From the NCBI GenBank assembly GCA_963978895.1, contig OZ022238.1, positions 30,861,603 through 30,925,602 of the forward strand: a DNA stretch of 64,000 nt, given 5' to 3'. The position numbers and the translations under genes were made by a program. A model generated the notes under the pieces. The model saw nothing but the letters and a program-made list of their open reading frames with translations, did not search any database and was not told the DNA's origin. This stretch comes from Erpobdella octoculata (lineage: Eukaryota; Annelida; Clitellata; Hirudinida; Erpobdellidae). Of this stretch, positions 41,626-52,066 are shown piece by piece (position 1 is the stretch's first letter; each line of letters starts with the position of its first letter).

Positions 41626-42168
41626 CTAACGAGGTACCCAACGTTGCCCGGGTTTTTTATAAGGTTTTCTATCGTTTTTCTCTCGCTCCCGTTTTCTTCT
41701 TGGCTTTGGCTGTACCTGCCCACGCGTTGCTGTGGTTCAGTTAGTTTTAAATGATGAAAAATGAAAGCGTTGCTGCGATCTTCGAAAAAATGAAATTTGT
41801 AGACACTTGTTATGAAAATAGTCCGTTTACACAATTACATTTTTATTGAAAGTTGTTTATTATTTATTATATACATTTCAGAGTGTTGTTTTAACTAAAC
41901 TAATTTATTCAAGTGCTTGTGGACACACGATATTTTTGGTTTTTCCATCTGGTGCATATGCGAATAGAGCAGAAGGTTTTCCAACTCGTGAACAGCCCAC
42001 ATACAATTGGCCATGCGGAAAGCACGGATTCTCCAAATCTAGTCCACACACTTGTGACGATTTTCCCTGCGCTTTGTTGATTGTCATAGCAAAAGCAAGT
42101 CGCACTTGTAAACGTTTGAATTCAAATGACATATCTGTTGGGTTCATTGGAATATGGGTCAACAGCAT
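41626..42168 (-). pseudogene. Helitron 3' part with helicase C-terminus
   Basis: The minus-strand frame from 42168 reads HIPMNPTDMSFEFKRL, LAFAMTINKAQGKS and CFPHGQLYVGCSRVG, which is the end of the Pif1-like helicase domain of a Helitron RepHel protein. Downstream the element ends with CCCGGGCAACGTTGGGTACC ... TTAG (41626-41629), a degenerate form of the CTAG end. R1 cuts off the upstream part at 42168. Confidence 0.85.
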
Positions 42169-42360
42169 GCGTGTGAAGTTTGCCTCGAGGCTGGCAATGC
42201 TAATTATAAAAAAAAATTGCTTGCCCTGGGGCTATGCTATACATTGTTGGATGGGTTCTAAAAAATGAAATAGAATGGTATATTTTGATTGTCTTCGGTT
42301 CAACAAATAAAAAATTTATACGCGAAAAACGACGATTTTCCGCCGAAAATTGCATAAAAA
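42168..42360 (+). repeat. Repeat R1 fragment
   Basis: GTGTGAAGTTTGCCTCGAGG ... TGCATAAAA, the first ~190 bp of R1, directly joined to the Helitron helicase frame. Confidence 0.75.
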
Positions 42361-42386
42361 TTTTATGCAATTTTCGGCGGAAAATC
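42334..42386. repeat. 53-bp perfect palindrome
   Basis: GATTTTCCGCCGAAAATTGC continues to AAAA (26 nt), then one base, then the exact reverse complement. It lies at the junction of R1 with the LINE that follows, as if R1 had been copied back on itself. Confidence 0.85.
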
Positions 42387-44135
42387 AGCGGGCACTGACA
42401 ATATTCATCCTTTCATACTCTCTGAATGCTCTTCATCACTTTCACTGCCTATCTCGCTTATCTTCAACAGGTCATATGACGAAGGTGAAATTCCAGTTTC
42501 CTGGTCTCTCGCCAACATATCTCCTATTTTAAAAAAAAAGGGTCAAAAGTTACAGCTGTAAACTATCGTCCTGTTTCCCTAACTTCGGTGCTCTGCAAGG
42601 TGATGGAGAAGATAATCAGAAGCTCTATGCTTAAGTTTCTAGTAGACAATAATCTCATCAGTCCGAATCAACATGGATTTGTGTTCTCCAAGTCCTGCAC
42701 TACAAATCTTTTAGAATCTCTTGATATCATAACATACGCAATGTCCAAACGTCACGAAGTCATCATGGTTCTTCTTGATTTTGCAAAGGCATTCGACAAA
42801 GTGTGTCACGAACATCTACTCACTAAAATTAAAGCACTTGGATTCGACGACAAAACTAACAATTGGATAAAAGCATTCCTTTCGAACAGACATCAGAGAG
42901 TGATTATGGGCACGCATGCTTCAGGCTGGAAAAAAGTCCTTAGCGGTGTGCCTCAGGGCTCTGTGCTAGGGCCTCTACTTTTTGTCATTTTCATCAACGA
43001 CATGCCACTTCTGGTTCATCATTTCTGCAAGCTTTTCGCCGACGACACAAAACTCATTGCTATCATCCGCAACGCAAATGACCGATCATTGCTACAGAGG
43101 GACCTTGATATGCTAACAAAATGGTCTCACGAATGGCTCATGTGCTTTAACGAAGATAAATGTAAAGTCATGTATTTTGAAAAACGTAAGTGCAACGTTC
43201 TTAACACTGGCTTTATTGAGGACACCGAATTTTTAAACTTTCCTTTGGACGCGATGGATCCGCACCACATACACCAGAAGTTTACAATGACCGATGCTGA
43301 TGGACATTCCCACATCCTCAGCGAAACCATGGTTGAGCGTGATCTGGGCATCTACGTTGACAACAAACTAAGCTGGACGAATCAAATAGGGAACTCGAAG
43401 GCGAAAGCTTATGCGGCGCTTGCAACACTCAAGCGCACGTTCATTTACTGGACAACTCACACATTGAAAATCCTCTTTAGCACATATGTAAGACCTCACC
43501 TTGAATACTGTGCTTCTGTGTGGAGACCTTGCAGAATAGAAGACATAATATCACTCGAATCTGTTCAACGCAATGCAACCAAATTAATTCCTCAAATTCG
43601 ATCATTGCCTTATTCTGAGAGACTGGCTGCAATCGGCCTTCCTTATTTGTTTGAGAGAATGACTAGAGGAGACCTCATACAATATTTTAAAATTGTCAAG
43701 GGGTTTAACAAAGTCAATTGGGTTAACCCAAATCAACCGTTTCCTTCAGCAAGGATGGATGGATCAGCTGGTGGTATTCGTGCAAATAATGATCATCGTC
43801 TGAAACGAGAAGCCATTACAAACTATCGACCCCGTGAACACTTCTTCAGCAACAGAGTCCTGGCAATTTGGAACGTACTGCCGAACGAAATAACTTGCAC
43901 CAATTCAGTTAATGCTTTCAAAAACAAGCTTGACACCTTTTTGATTGAATATTACAGAAAGGACGATTTTCATTTAAAACTTGTGAATTTATTGAACTGA
44001 ATTTTCATTTTGTTTTTGTTTAGTAAGGTTCTACCATAGCCAAAGCTACTTTAATAGTAGCTGAAGACCTCGATAGGGGTCCGGCATCGCATAGCGTCAG
44101 GTGACACTATGCTGTAGAAAATAAACATTATCATA
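42387..44135 (+). mobile_element. CR1/Jockey-like LINE, 5'-truncated
   Basis: Starts inside the RT (GTDNIHPFIL, SWSLANISPILKK), with one frameshift near 42540. The 3' UTR carries GGTCCGGCATCGCATAGCG and AATAAACATTATCAT. The 5' edge is the R1 palindrome. Confidence 0.85.
42588..44000 (+). CDS. LINE reverse transcriptase
   Basis: 470-residue open frame. RT motifs in order: NQHGFVFSKSCTTNLLE, VLLDFAKAFDKVCHEHLL, GVPQGSVLGPLLFVIFIND, the catalytic LFADDTKL (about residue 151) and KCKVMYF. Tail blocks: ERDLGIYVDNKLSW, YVRPHLEYCASVW, LESVQRNATKLIP, RRGDLI-type (TRGDLIQYFKI) and HFFSNRVLAIWNVLP. The upstream part of the RT is in another frame, so the ATG at 42588 is just the first Met in the open stretch. 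No endonuclease domain. Confidence 0.88.
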   Translation: MLCKVMEKIIRSSMLKFLVDNNLISPNQHGFVFSKSCTTNLLESLDIITYAMSKRHEVIMVLLDFAKAFDKVCHEHLLTKIKALGFDDKTNNWIKAFLSNRHQRVIMGTHASGWKKVLSGVPQGSVLGPLLFVIFINDMPLLVHHFCKLFADDTKLIAIIRNANDRSLLQRDLDMLTKWSHEWLMCFNEDKCKVMYFEKRKCNVLNTGFIEDTEFLNFPLDAMDPHHIHQKFTMTDADGHSHILSETMVERDLGIYVDNKLSWTNQIGNSKAKAYAALATLKRTFIYWTTHTLKILFSTYVRPHLEYCASVWRPCRIEDIISLESVQRNATKLIPQIRSLPYSERLAAIGLPYLFERMTRGDLIQYFKIVKGFNKVNWVNPNQPFPSARMDGSAGGIRANNDHRLKREAITNYRPREHFFSNRVLAIWNVLPNEITCTNSVNAFKNKLDTFLIEYYRKDDFHLKLVNLLN

Positions 44136-44344
44136 TAAGAAAAATATAGAAATAGAATGAACCAGCGATTCTTTTATGAATTTGATAAATTTTAATGAAA
44201 AATTTTAGTAATTTGCACAAAGTTTTATGACTTGATTATCGAATAAAATAGAAAACTTGCGAGAAAATATTGTGATGGAATTTGATTTAATGTAATAAAT
44301 TAATTTATTAGAGAATTTCAACGAAAAATACCAACTGTTACTCT

Positions 44345-44432
44345 AAGCGTGTGCGCGCAAAGGTTGCTCAAGAAATTTAGTTGTGCAACTAAATTGCTCA
44401 AATTTGTTGTTCGTGTGCGCCCGCCTTAAGCA
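44345..44432. mobile_element. Small hairpin MITE
   Basis: GCGTGTGCGCGCAAAGGTTG and, inverted, GGCGGGCGCACACGAACAAC bracket a perfect inner palindrome AATTTAGTTG-TG-CAACTAAATT. The arms are imperfect. This looks like a hairpin-type miniature element next to R1. Confidence 0.45.
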
Positions 44433-44700
44433 AAGTGGCTACTCGTTAACACCTGCGTATTCTAACGAACTTTACGGAAAATATTATTTTTAAGAAAATC
44501 TATTGAAATTTACGATTACAAATTTTTATTAATGAAAAATTTTGTTAAAAAATTAACTATTTAATAAAATCTAAGCATAGCATGCAAGTGAAATGTTTCG
44601 TTTTAAACTCTTCCTTTGAAAACATTAAAAATGTGCATTTTTGGTGAACCCACCTTTTACACTTTTCGCACTCCACCCAGTCCCCACCGTTCCCGCAATA
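44433..44700 (+). repeat. Repeat R1, distal half
   Basis: GCAAAGTGGCTACTCG ... CCACCCAGTCCCCACC matches 485-735 of the first copy in the same order and orientation. Confidence 0.75.
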
Positions 44701-45002
44701 CAAACAATAGTTTGTCATGTTGTCCTATGCCAGCAGGATTTCTTTTAACAACTGTTCCCTTTCACTATTTGGATTAAAAGAACCATTCAGATCTTCTCCA
44801 CGATCCAGCCTACAAAAATATCACAATTGTAGGCATCATTCTGATGCTTAGTCACGGGTGGCTTTTTAAGGTTTATAAAAAAACTAACCCATAAAAACAA
44901 AGTTTTTATTATAAATCCTTTATATACGATCCTAGATTTTTATTTTTAAGCCCAGAGCCAAATTCAAAAATTAAATTCAAATTCAAAAATATGGACCCTT
45001 TT

Positions 45003-45085
45003 GACGGGGCCGTTTTGACGGGGACCGTTTTGACGGGGGCAGTTTTGACGGGGGCCGTTTTGACGGGGGCCGTTTTGACTGAAAT
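45003..45085. repeat. 15-bp minisatellite CCGTTTTGACGGGGG
   Basis: Six imperfect units. Just downstream, AAATTTCAGCTCGATCGGA, GACCGACAGGAAGACAGACAGACA and a poly-A run resemble the leader region of Helitron-like repeats. The apparent antisense VKTAP peptide repeat is a by-product. Confidence 0.8.
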
Positions 45086-45264
45086 TTTGATAGATTCAAT
45101 TGTCTCGCAGCCCAAGTCGATGTGCCAAATTTCAGCTCGATCGGATAACGGGAAGTGAGTTAATTTTGAGACTCAAAGTTTGTGACCGACAGGAAGACAG
45201 ACAGACAATCGAAAATAATATAAAGGATTTAAAAAAAGCATTATTTAAAAAAAAAAATTGGTCG

Positions 45265-45455
45265 TTGCTATTGCCCCGGCGGTTTGCCGTGGAAATAATC
45301 GGTAAAATTGCTACTGAGCCGGCGGCAGTACCGCCGGTGAAATTGCTACTGAGCCGGCATTCTCGCCGGTGAAATAATCGGTAAAATTGCTACTGAGCCG
45401 GCAGTACCGCCGGTGAAAAAATCGGTAAAATTGCTATTGTGCCGGCATGAAAAGT
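45265..45455. repeat. GCCGGCGGTACC-type minisatellite
   Basis: Units of the form TTGCTACTGAGCCGGCAGTA, CCGCCGGTGAAATAATCGGT recur about four times. A second array of the same unit occurs at 62645-62745, next to R1. Confidence 0.8.
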
Positions 45456-45478
45456 ATTTTGGCGGTCATTTTTGTAAT

Positions 45479-45605
45479 AATTTTTTTCTGATTATTTTGC
45501 AGGACCACAGCGGTTTTTTTTTAAATAATAATTTTTTATGAATAATTTGCAGAACCACGGCGGTTTTTTTTATAATTATTTTCTAATGAATATTTTTTAG
45601 GACAA
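45479..45605. repeat. ~63-bp tandem repeat
   Basis: ATTTTGCAGGACCACAGCGG followed by TTTTTTTT and an AT-rich part repeats about twice. From 45606 to 46166 no coding signal is seen except the 3' UTR side of the minus-strand PHD gene. Confidence 0.7.
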
Positions 45606-46166
45606 CCAAAATCATCGACTAGGACTAGAATAACTTATGAGAACAGGCTTCTCAAATAGAGAAGAAATAGAGAGATGTTAAGAAGTTAGAGATAGTGTGG
45701 TATGCAAAAAAATAAGGGTGAACCAACTACGCCACTTGCTAGGAAAATAGAAGCTTTAGTGAGCTTGCGTCGACGCTTCTGGAATAGTATAAGTTTTTTG
45801 CGACATTAACTAGCGCCTGCCTTCCCCGTTACACTTTCGGGCTTGAAAAAACGGCTTTGGTGATTTCGTCGCTGTCATCGTGACGTAACTGTACATCGAC
45901 CAGTCATTATGGTGTGCTCGTGCTAGAGCAATTTTTTTTCATTATAGTGTAAATAAATTTAACTTAATTTAACAAGAATAAAAAAATCACAACTAATTGC
46001 ATGAGTACACTTTTTATTACTAGTCTGGCACAAAACCAGTTGATATGAAACAAGTAAACGAGAAAACGAGTTTTTCAAAAGAAACTTTTATTTAAAGTAA
46101 ACTTGATTTGCAAATCTAAAAGACAAACAGAAAAGTTTGTAACAACAATAATAATAATAAAACAAA

Positions 46167-46312
46167 TCAAAACATTTTGTAACTGCCACGACAGTGGGTG
46201 CAAAAAAAAGCCCTGCTAGTTGATGTTTTATTAATTTTCTGGCAAAAAAAATGCACCCACTGCCGGCAGCAGTCACACATAATCATGTCCCCTACGTTTG
46301 CATCTCTTCGAC
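46167..46312 (-). pseudogene. PHD finger, C-terminal half of last exon (3' of the transposon)
   Basis: Minus strand: DANVGDMIMCDCCRQWVHFF, CQKINK ... FFCTHCRGSYKMF and a stop at 46167-46169. It supplies Cys 3-4, His and Cys 6-8 of the finger. The first eight bases (46305-46312) are the target duplication. Confidence 0.75.
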
Positions 46313-46431
46313 CACTGATCTCTATAATATAACTGGATTGCGCTTAGACCTGTCTGGGTGTCGCCGCTGGTCGCCATTTTGGAAGGCCAACTATCTGATG
46401 CTATTGACGGAATCTTTTTAGAAGTTTAAAA

Positions 46432-46499
46432 ATGCCGAATTGCGCTGCTTGTAATTGCTTTAATAGACAATATAAGGGAGCAAAACAGTCATTTCATTT
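46432..46499 (+). CDS. THAP-domain exon 1 of the P-like element
   Basis: ATG lies 119 bp inside the element. It encodes MPNCAACNCFNRQYKGAKQS plus FH and two bases of the next codon, then GTAAGT. The C-x2-C and the K-x-x-SFH before the splice are the first half of a THAP zinc-dependent DNA-binding domain, used by P transposases to bind their ends. Confidence 0.82.
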
Positions 46500-47261
46500 G
46501 TAAGTACTTAATTAAGTTTTTTTTAGCAAGGTTTATTAGTCGCCTGAGCTATATTTAGCAACACTGTCGTTTGGCTGAGCAAATAACTAAACTATTAACT
46601 ATGTCAGCCTAGCCTAAATAATTGTGTCCTCAACCTCATTATTGAAAGGTTTAAAAATAGTTTTTGTTTACGTTTTAAGTTCGCAAAGATGAAATGTAGA
46701 ATTTCTGACTTCGTTTCTATTTTAAGTACTTTGAGAATTATCTTGATTTAGTTTCAGTTAGTTTGGGTAGAGAGAGATCATATTATATTTTATATTCACT
46801 AGTTATTAATTTTTCTTGTAAAACCTGACAAAAAGTAGACGACTATTGAAATGTTTGTAAGTTGTAAACATTGTTTCAATGTCAAAACTGTTTGCTTGTG
46901 TCTATATTGAAAAACAGCAAACATTTTGACTATATGATGTGCATTTTTCTACAATGTGTCTTTATCACTGAATCATCTCATTTACTTTTCCCATCAATAT
47001 AATATAATTATTGTTGCTATCAACATCATTGCAAACAGTTCTATTTCTTAGTCACCTTATGAATTATAGTTTATTCTTATTTTGTTATGGGACAATAAGT
47101 GTCCTTGATCTTTGAAGAAAAATAACGGTGAATCATAAAAAATCTTAACACCTCAACAACCATTAAACTAGAAAACTCCTGTTCTTTGGTCATATTGACT
47201 AGCAACTTGTAGGTTTAGACAATGGAAACTAGTAAAATGTGCAGTATCTTCCTATTTGCAG
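46500..47261 (+). other. Intron of the THAP gene
   Basis: 762 bp from GTAAGT to TATTTGCAG, AT-rich, with no other feature seen. It is joined in phase 2 so that the split Leu codon reads on into FPFTK. Confidence 0.75.
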
Positions 47262-47457
47262 GTTTCCCTTCACTAAGCCTGAGTTGTTAATGCAATGGGT
47301 GGCCAATATGAATCGTTCAGATTTTAATTGTAAAAAGACGTCTGTGGTTTGCTCAGATCATTTTGAAAAGAATTGCTTCGATAGAACTGGACAAACAACT
47401 CGACTTCGCCATGGTGCTATTCCAACTATTTTTAATTTTCCAGATCGCTGCACTCAG
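47262..47457 (+). CDS. THAP-domain exon 2 of the P-like element
   Basis: FPFTKPELLMQWVANMNRSD ... VVCSDHFEKNCF ... RLRHGAIPTIFNF. It has the second C-x2-H (CSDH) pair and the AVPTIF-like box that closes a THAP domain. The exon ends CACTCAG before GTATAA. Thirty-five bases later the gypsy LTR begins, so the following transposase exons are missing or lost. Confidence 0.85.
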
Positions 47458-47492
47458 GTATAAAAGCTAAATACATATTTATTACTTTACAT

Positions 47493-47665
47493 TGTAACAT
47501 ATTGCACATCGCTAGTAGGCCTAGGAGTTTTAGTATCTTTGGGGAAGCGCATGCTTCCTTTTTGCTTTTTCTTTTGTGCTTTCTTGTTTGGACTCGACGA
47601 TAACGTATTCGTATTTGTTCGTACTTAGTGTTTCAATAAACAACTTGTTTTAACGCGTTGTTACA
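47493..47665 (+). repeat. gypsy 5' LTR
   Basis: 173 bp, TGTAACATATTGC ... GCGTTGTTACA, with a TTTCAATAAAC polyadenylation-type signal in its distal part. Confidence 0.9.
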
Positions 47666-47738
47666 TGGCGCAGTCGACATAGAATCTACATCAGAGTTTC
47701 TATCGTAACCAACAACAACAACGTAATCAACATCGAAC

Positions 47739-50700
47739 ATGGACGCTTTTCGACCACCGGCACCGTTGCGGCTCGATAATCCGAATCTGGCCGCTGAATG
47801 GTCGTCATTCGAAAAGAAGTTCAAATGGTTTTTAGTCGCGATCGGCGCCGACGTAAAACAGGATGCCACGAAGCTGGCCATGCTTTTAACGACAATCGGC
47901 GACGATGCCGTCAAAATCTACGAGACGTTCAAATACGAAGAAGACGAGTCTGCGGAGTCGTTCGATGACGTTCTCTTAAAATTCAGGGACTATTTTACAC
48001 CGCTCCGTAACGTGGTCTACGAGCGGTACGTATTTTGGCAGCACATCCTCTCCATAGGTGAGCCAATCGACCAGTACGTCACTCGCCAGCGTCATCTGGC
48101 GAAGAACTGCGATTTTAAGGAGGAGGACAACATGATACGTGATCACATTGTCTTTACGTGCCCAGACGCTCGCTTAAAAGAACGATTACTGCGTGAAACC
48201 GACCTGACGTTGGCTAAAACAATCGCCATCTGTCGAGCTGCAGAGGTGACAAAAGAGCAAATCAAAACCTTCAACGTGGAACAAAGAACAATGGCACCGG
48301 TATCGACTTCCAATGTATGCGCGGTGCAGCGACAAGGCAAGTTGAAACATCACAACCATCCTGCACAGCTCACAACATCGGCATACAACAACACCAAGTC
48401 GTCCTGTCGCAACTGCGGCCGCTCACATGCGTCCGGTGAGTGTCGCGCGAAGAATGTCGAGTGCCGCGCATGCCATAAACTAGGACACTTTGAGAAGTAC
48501 TGTATCACAACGGGACGGCAGCTGCGGTCAAGATCGAAGTCAACACAACGTAAACAACGAGCCATCCACGAACAGCCATCACCAGTCGAGTCGTCTGGCA
48601 ACATCTACATCAACAGTGTTCAGGTACATTCAACAACAAGGACCTGGATGAAAATGCTTAAAATAAACTCTACAGACTTAAACTGCAAGCTCGACTCAGG
48701 AGCAGAAGCAAACTGCATGTCCTTCAGCACGTACACATCGCTTCGATATCTCAGCGATGTCCGCCCAACATCCGAACTACTCTCCGGATACACTGATGCT
48801 CCTCCAGCCCAACCGCGAGGCGTCGCTACGCTGAAGATCACATACAAGGGCCAATTTTTCAACACCGACTTCTACATTGTCAACCATGAAGCGCCCGTCA
48901 TCGTCGGTCTGCCCACCTGTATCAAGCTAGATTTAATCAAGCGCATCGACTATGTCAGCTCGGTCACACCATCTAAAAGCGCCGATTCAGATCTATTGAC
49001 GGAGTTTGCTGATATTTTTTCTGGCATCGGAGAATTTCCAGGTAAACATCACATCACGGTAGATAAATCAGCACAATCGGTCATTCATCCACCTCGTCGC
49101 GTTGCACTCTCCTTGCAACCAAAACTGAAACAACTGCTCGATCAGATGGTCGAGAAAGGCGTTCTTATCAAGCGTGATGAACCAACCGACTGGGTGAGCT
49201 CTCTTGTGGTGGTTCAGAAGTCAAACGGTCAACTTCGAATCTGCTTGGACCCGAAAGATCTGAACCGGGCAATCAAACGGGAGCACTTCATTATTCCGAC
49301 GTTTTCCGACATAGCACCAAAGCTGCATGGAAAACGAATTTTCAGCGTCATCGACATGAAGGACGGATTCTGGCACATTCGTCTAGATGAGGAGAGTTCC
49401 AAATTGTGTACGTTTAATTCAATTTTCGGTCGTTATTCGTACACCCGCCTTCCATTTGGAATTTCTAGTGCACCAGAAGTGTTCCAGAAAAAAGCAAACG
49501 AAATTTTTGGTGACATTCCAGACGTATTCATCATATTTGACGACTTACTCATCGCTGCCGAATCGGATGAACAACACAAACAAACACTGCGTATGGTGTT
49601 CGAACGAGCGCGGATGAAGGGTGTTCGTTTTAACAAAAACAAAATCCAGCTGCGTGTTCAAGAGTGCATGTGCCATGTGCTCACACCTGAAGGCGTCCGA
49701 CCCGATGAAGAGAAAGTCAAGGCAATCTCTGACATGCGCACACCAGCTGATGCCAAAGAACTACATCGACTCCAAGGTATGGTGACGTATCTGTCCAAGT
49801 TCGTTCCGCATCTTACTGATCTAACCGCTCCTCTACGTCAGTTGCTTCGTAAGGATGTAAGCTGGACATGGACGTCACACCACGAACGAGCGTTCAACAC
49901 AATTAAGCAAGCCGTCACATCAGCCCCTGTTCTACAATTCTTCGATCCTTCAATGCCTGTCGTTGTTCAAACAGATGCTTCATCTACAGGTCTGGGATCT
50001 TGTTTGATGCAGAACGGCAAGCCAATAGAATTTGCGTCACGGGCATTGACAGATGCAGAGACGCGCTATGCTCAAATAGAGAAAGAGCTACTGGCAATTG
50101 TGTTCGCCTGCATCAAGTTTCATCAATACATCTACGGTCGCCGTGTAGTCGTTCAGAGCGACCACAAGCCACTCGAGGCTATCTTTCAGAAATCGATTGC
50201 GGCAACAACACCTCGACTACAGAGAATGCTTCTTCGTCTGCTCGAGTACAACATCAACGTACAGTACACACCGGGAAAAGACATGTTCATCGCCGACACT
50301 TTGTTGCGCAGCTACCTAAATAAAGAGCCTCCATCGACAGTAGAGAGAGAGATAGCAGAGGATACAGTCGTCTCAATCAACACCATCATCGCAGATGCTC
50401 CAGTCAGCAACTCCAGGCTTGACAAGATCCGTACAGAGTGTGCACGGGACGAAGAAATGCAATTGCTTCGTAAGCATATTCAAAGTGGTTTTCCATCGGA
50501 TGACTCTAAACTGTCGGCCAACCTGCGTCAGTTTCGTGCTCTCGCGAGTGAGTTGTACGAACAAAACGGACTGATTCTATACACCAACAGATTGGTCATC
50601 CCAACTGGAATGCGGAAGGACATTCTGTTTCGCATTCACGAAGGGCATTTGGGGATGGATAAATGCAAAGCCCTTGCACGTGCTGCTGTGTTCTGGCCAG

Positions 50701-51719
50701 GTATCAATCGGGACATTGAAAACACTGTGGGCCGATGTCCGACATGCAACACTTACCGAAATCGTCAGGCTTCCGAGCCTATGATTGCGCACCCGGTTCC
50801 ACAGAGACCATACCAGAAAGTTGGCGTTGACATCTTCACGCTGCACGGTAAAGACTACTTGCTAGTGGTTGACTACTTCACCAAGTTTCCAGAATTCATT
50901 TAAATAGCCAGCAAGTCAGCAGACTGTGTAATCAAGCATCTGAAAGACATATTTGCACGGTATGGCATACCAGAGACATTGATGGCAGACAACAACCCAT
51001 TCAACAGTTTCACCATGCGTCAATTCGCTGAGTCCTGGGACTTCCAGATAGTCACGTCCAGTCCGCTCTATCCAAAGTCGAACGGTCAAGTTGAGCGATT
51101 CGTGCAGACCGTCAAACAACTGATGCGCAAGACCTCCGACAGCAACCAGGATGTTACTATTGTGCTTCTGCAATATCGAAATGCACCGATCGCAGGAAGT
51201 GATTACAGTCCAGCTGAACTGATGTTCAACCGTTCTCTTCGCTCGAGAGTACCAGCCTTACCAACAGCGTCGGCCTCTGATTCTGTGCGTCGTGACATGG
51301 AAAATCGAAAGTATCGTCAGGAGTACTATCACGACCAAGGAACTCGACCTCTAAAGCCACTGCAGCCGGGCCATGCGGTGCGCGTGCACAATGGACAGGC
51401 ATGGCAAGCTGCGAAAGTTGTTGCGGCCCACTCGTCGCCTCGGTCGTACAACATAATCACCGATGAAGGAACTCGTCTGAGACGCAATCGGCGTGACCTC
51501 ATAAAGACCCGTGAACGTCCACCAAACTGTGATCTCTACATCGATGAAGATGTAATGCCTGGAACATCACCATCTGCTCAACAACCAACGGCACTGGCAC
51601 AATCTCCAGCCAGAATTGACAGGCCACCTGTACTGACGCCATTAAGGTCGTGCCTAAGAACATCGTCGGGTCGAACTATCAGGCCACCTGCCAGATTTAA
51701 AGATTATGTCATTGGTTAA
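47739..51719 (+). pseudogene. gypsy Gag-Pol polyprotein with one in-frame stop
   Basis: A single frame of about 1325 codons, interrupted only by TAA at 50901-50903 (after YFTKFPEFI). Order: Gag; two CCHC-type knuckles (CRNCGRSHASGEC and CRACHKLGHFEKYC, ~residues 222-250); protease (LDSGAEANCMS, ~318); RT with the catalytic box reading IIFDDLL (Phe replaces the usual Tyr, ~600); RNase H (QTDASSTGLGS, VQSDHKPLE); integrase (HEGHLGMDKCKAL ... CPTCNTY, then GVDIF, MADNN, and NGQVERF for the D, D, E residues). The stop splits the integrase core. It lies in sense orientation relative to the THAP gene it invades. Confidence 0.92.
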
Positions 51720-51742
51720 CATTTTCTCCTCAAAAGGGGAGG

Positions 51743-51891
51743 TGTAACATATTGCACATCGCTAGTAGGCCTAGGAGTTTTAGTATCTTTGGGGAAGCGC
51801 ATGCTTCCTTTTTGCTTTTTCTTTTGTGCTTGCTTGTTTGGACTCGACGATAACGTATTCGTATTTGTTCGTACTTAGTGTTTCAATAAAC
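51743..51891 (+). repeat. gypsy 3' LTR, truncated
   Basis: Matches the 5' LTR up to TTTCAATAAAC, then jumps to internal sequence (TCGAACTATCAGG) that is also found at 51671. Confidence 0.9.
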
Positions 51892-51893
51892 TA

Positions 51894-52066
51894 TCGAACT
51901 ATCAGGCCACCTGCCAGATTTAAAGATTATGTCATTGGTTAACATTTTCTCCTCAAAAGGGGAGGTGTAACATATTGCACATCGCTAGTAGGCCTAGGAG
52001 TTTTAGTATCTTTGGGGAAGCGCATGCTTCCTTTTTGCTTTTTCTTTTGTGCTTGCTTGTTTGGAC
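51894..52066 (+). repeat. Duplicated gypsy 3' end (second truncated LTR)
   Basis: TCGAACTATCAGGCCACCTG ... AAAAGGGGAGG plus the first 100 bp of the LTR repeats 51671-51842 at a period of 223 bp. It is cut at TTTGGAC exactly where the inverted transposon arm begins. Confidence 0.9.

Larger units (their letters stand above)
47493..51891 (+). mobile_element. Ty3/gypsy LTR retrotransposon, young
   Basis: 5' LTR 47493-47665, a primer site starting TGGCGCAGTCGAC immediately after, one gag-pol frame, the polypurine tract AAAAGGGGAGG, and a 3' LTR from 51743 that stops at 51891 (149 of ~173 bp). The LTRs show one visible difference over the shared 149 bp, so the insertion is recent. The 3' end was then duplicated and truncated. 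Confidence 0.93.

Noticed and set aside
44909..45115. Peptide with VKTAPVKTAP repeats
   Set aside because: Antisense reading of a 15-bp minisatellite.
45003..45455. CRISPR-like array
   Set aside because: Units are adjacent without unique spacers, and the genome is eukaryotic.
46189..46265. Structured RNA or miRNA hairpin
   Set aside because: Only 11 bp pair; the region is the PHD exon, which explains the sequence.
47739..51719. Intact infectious retrovirus
   Set aside because: No envelope gene and a stop in integrase; it is an LTR retrotransposon.
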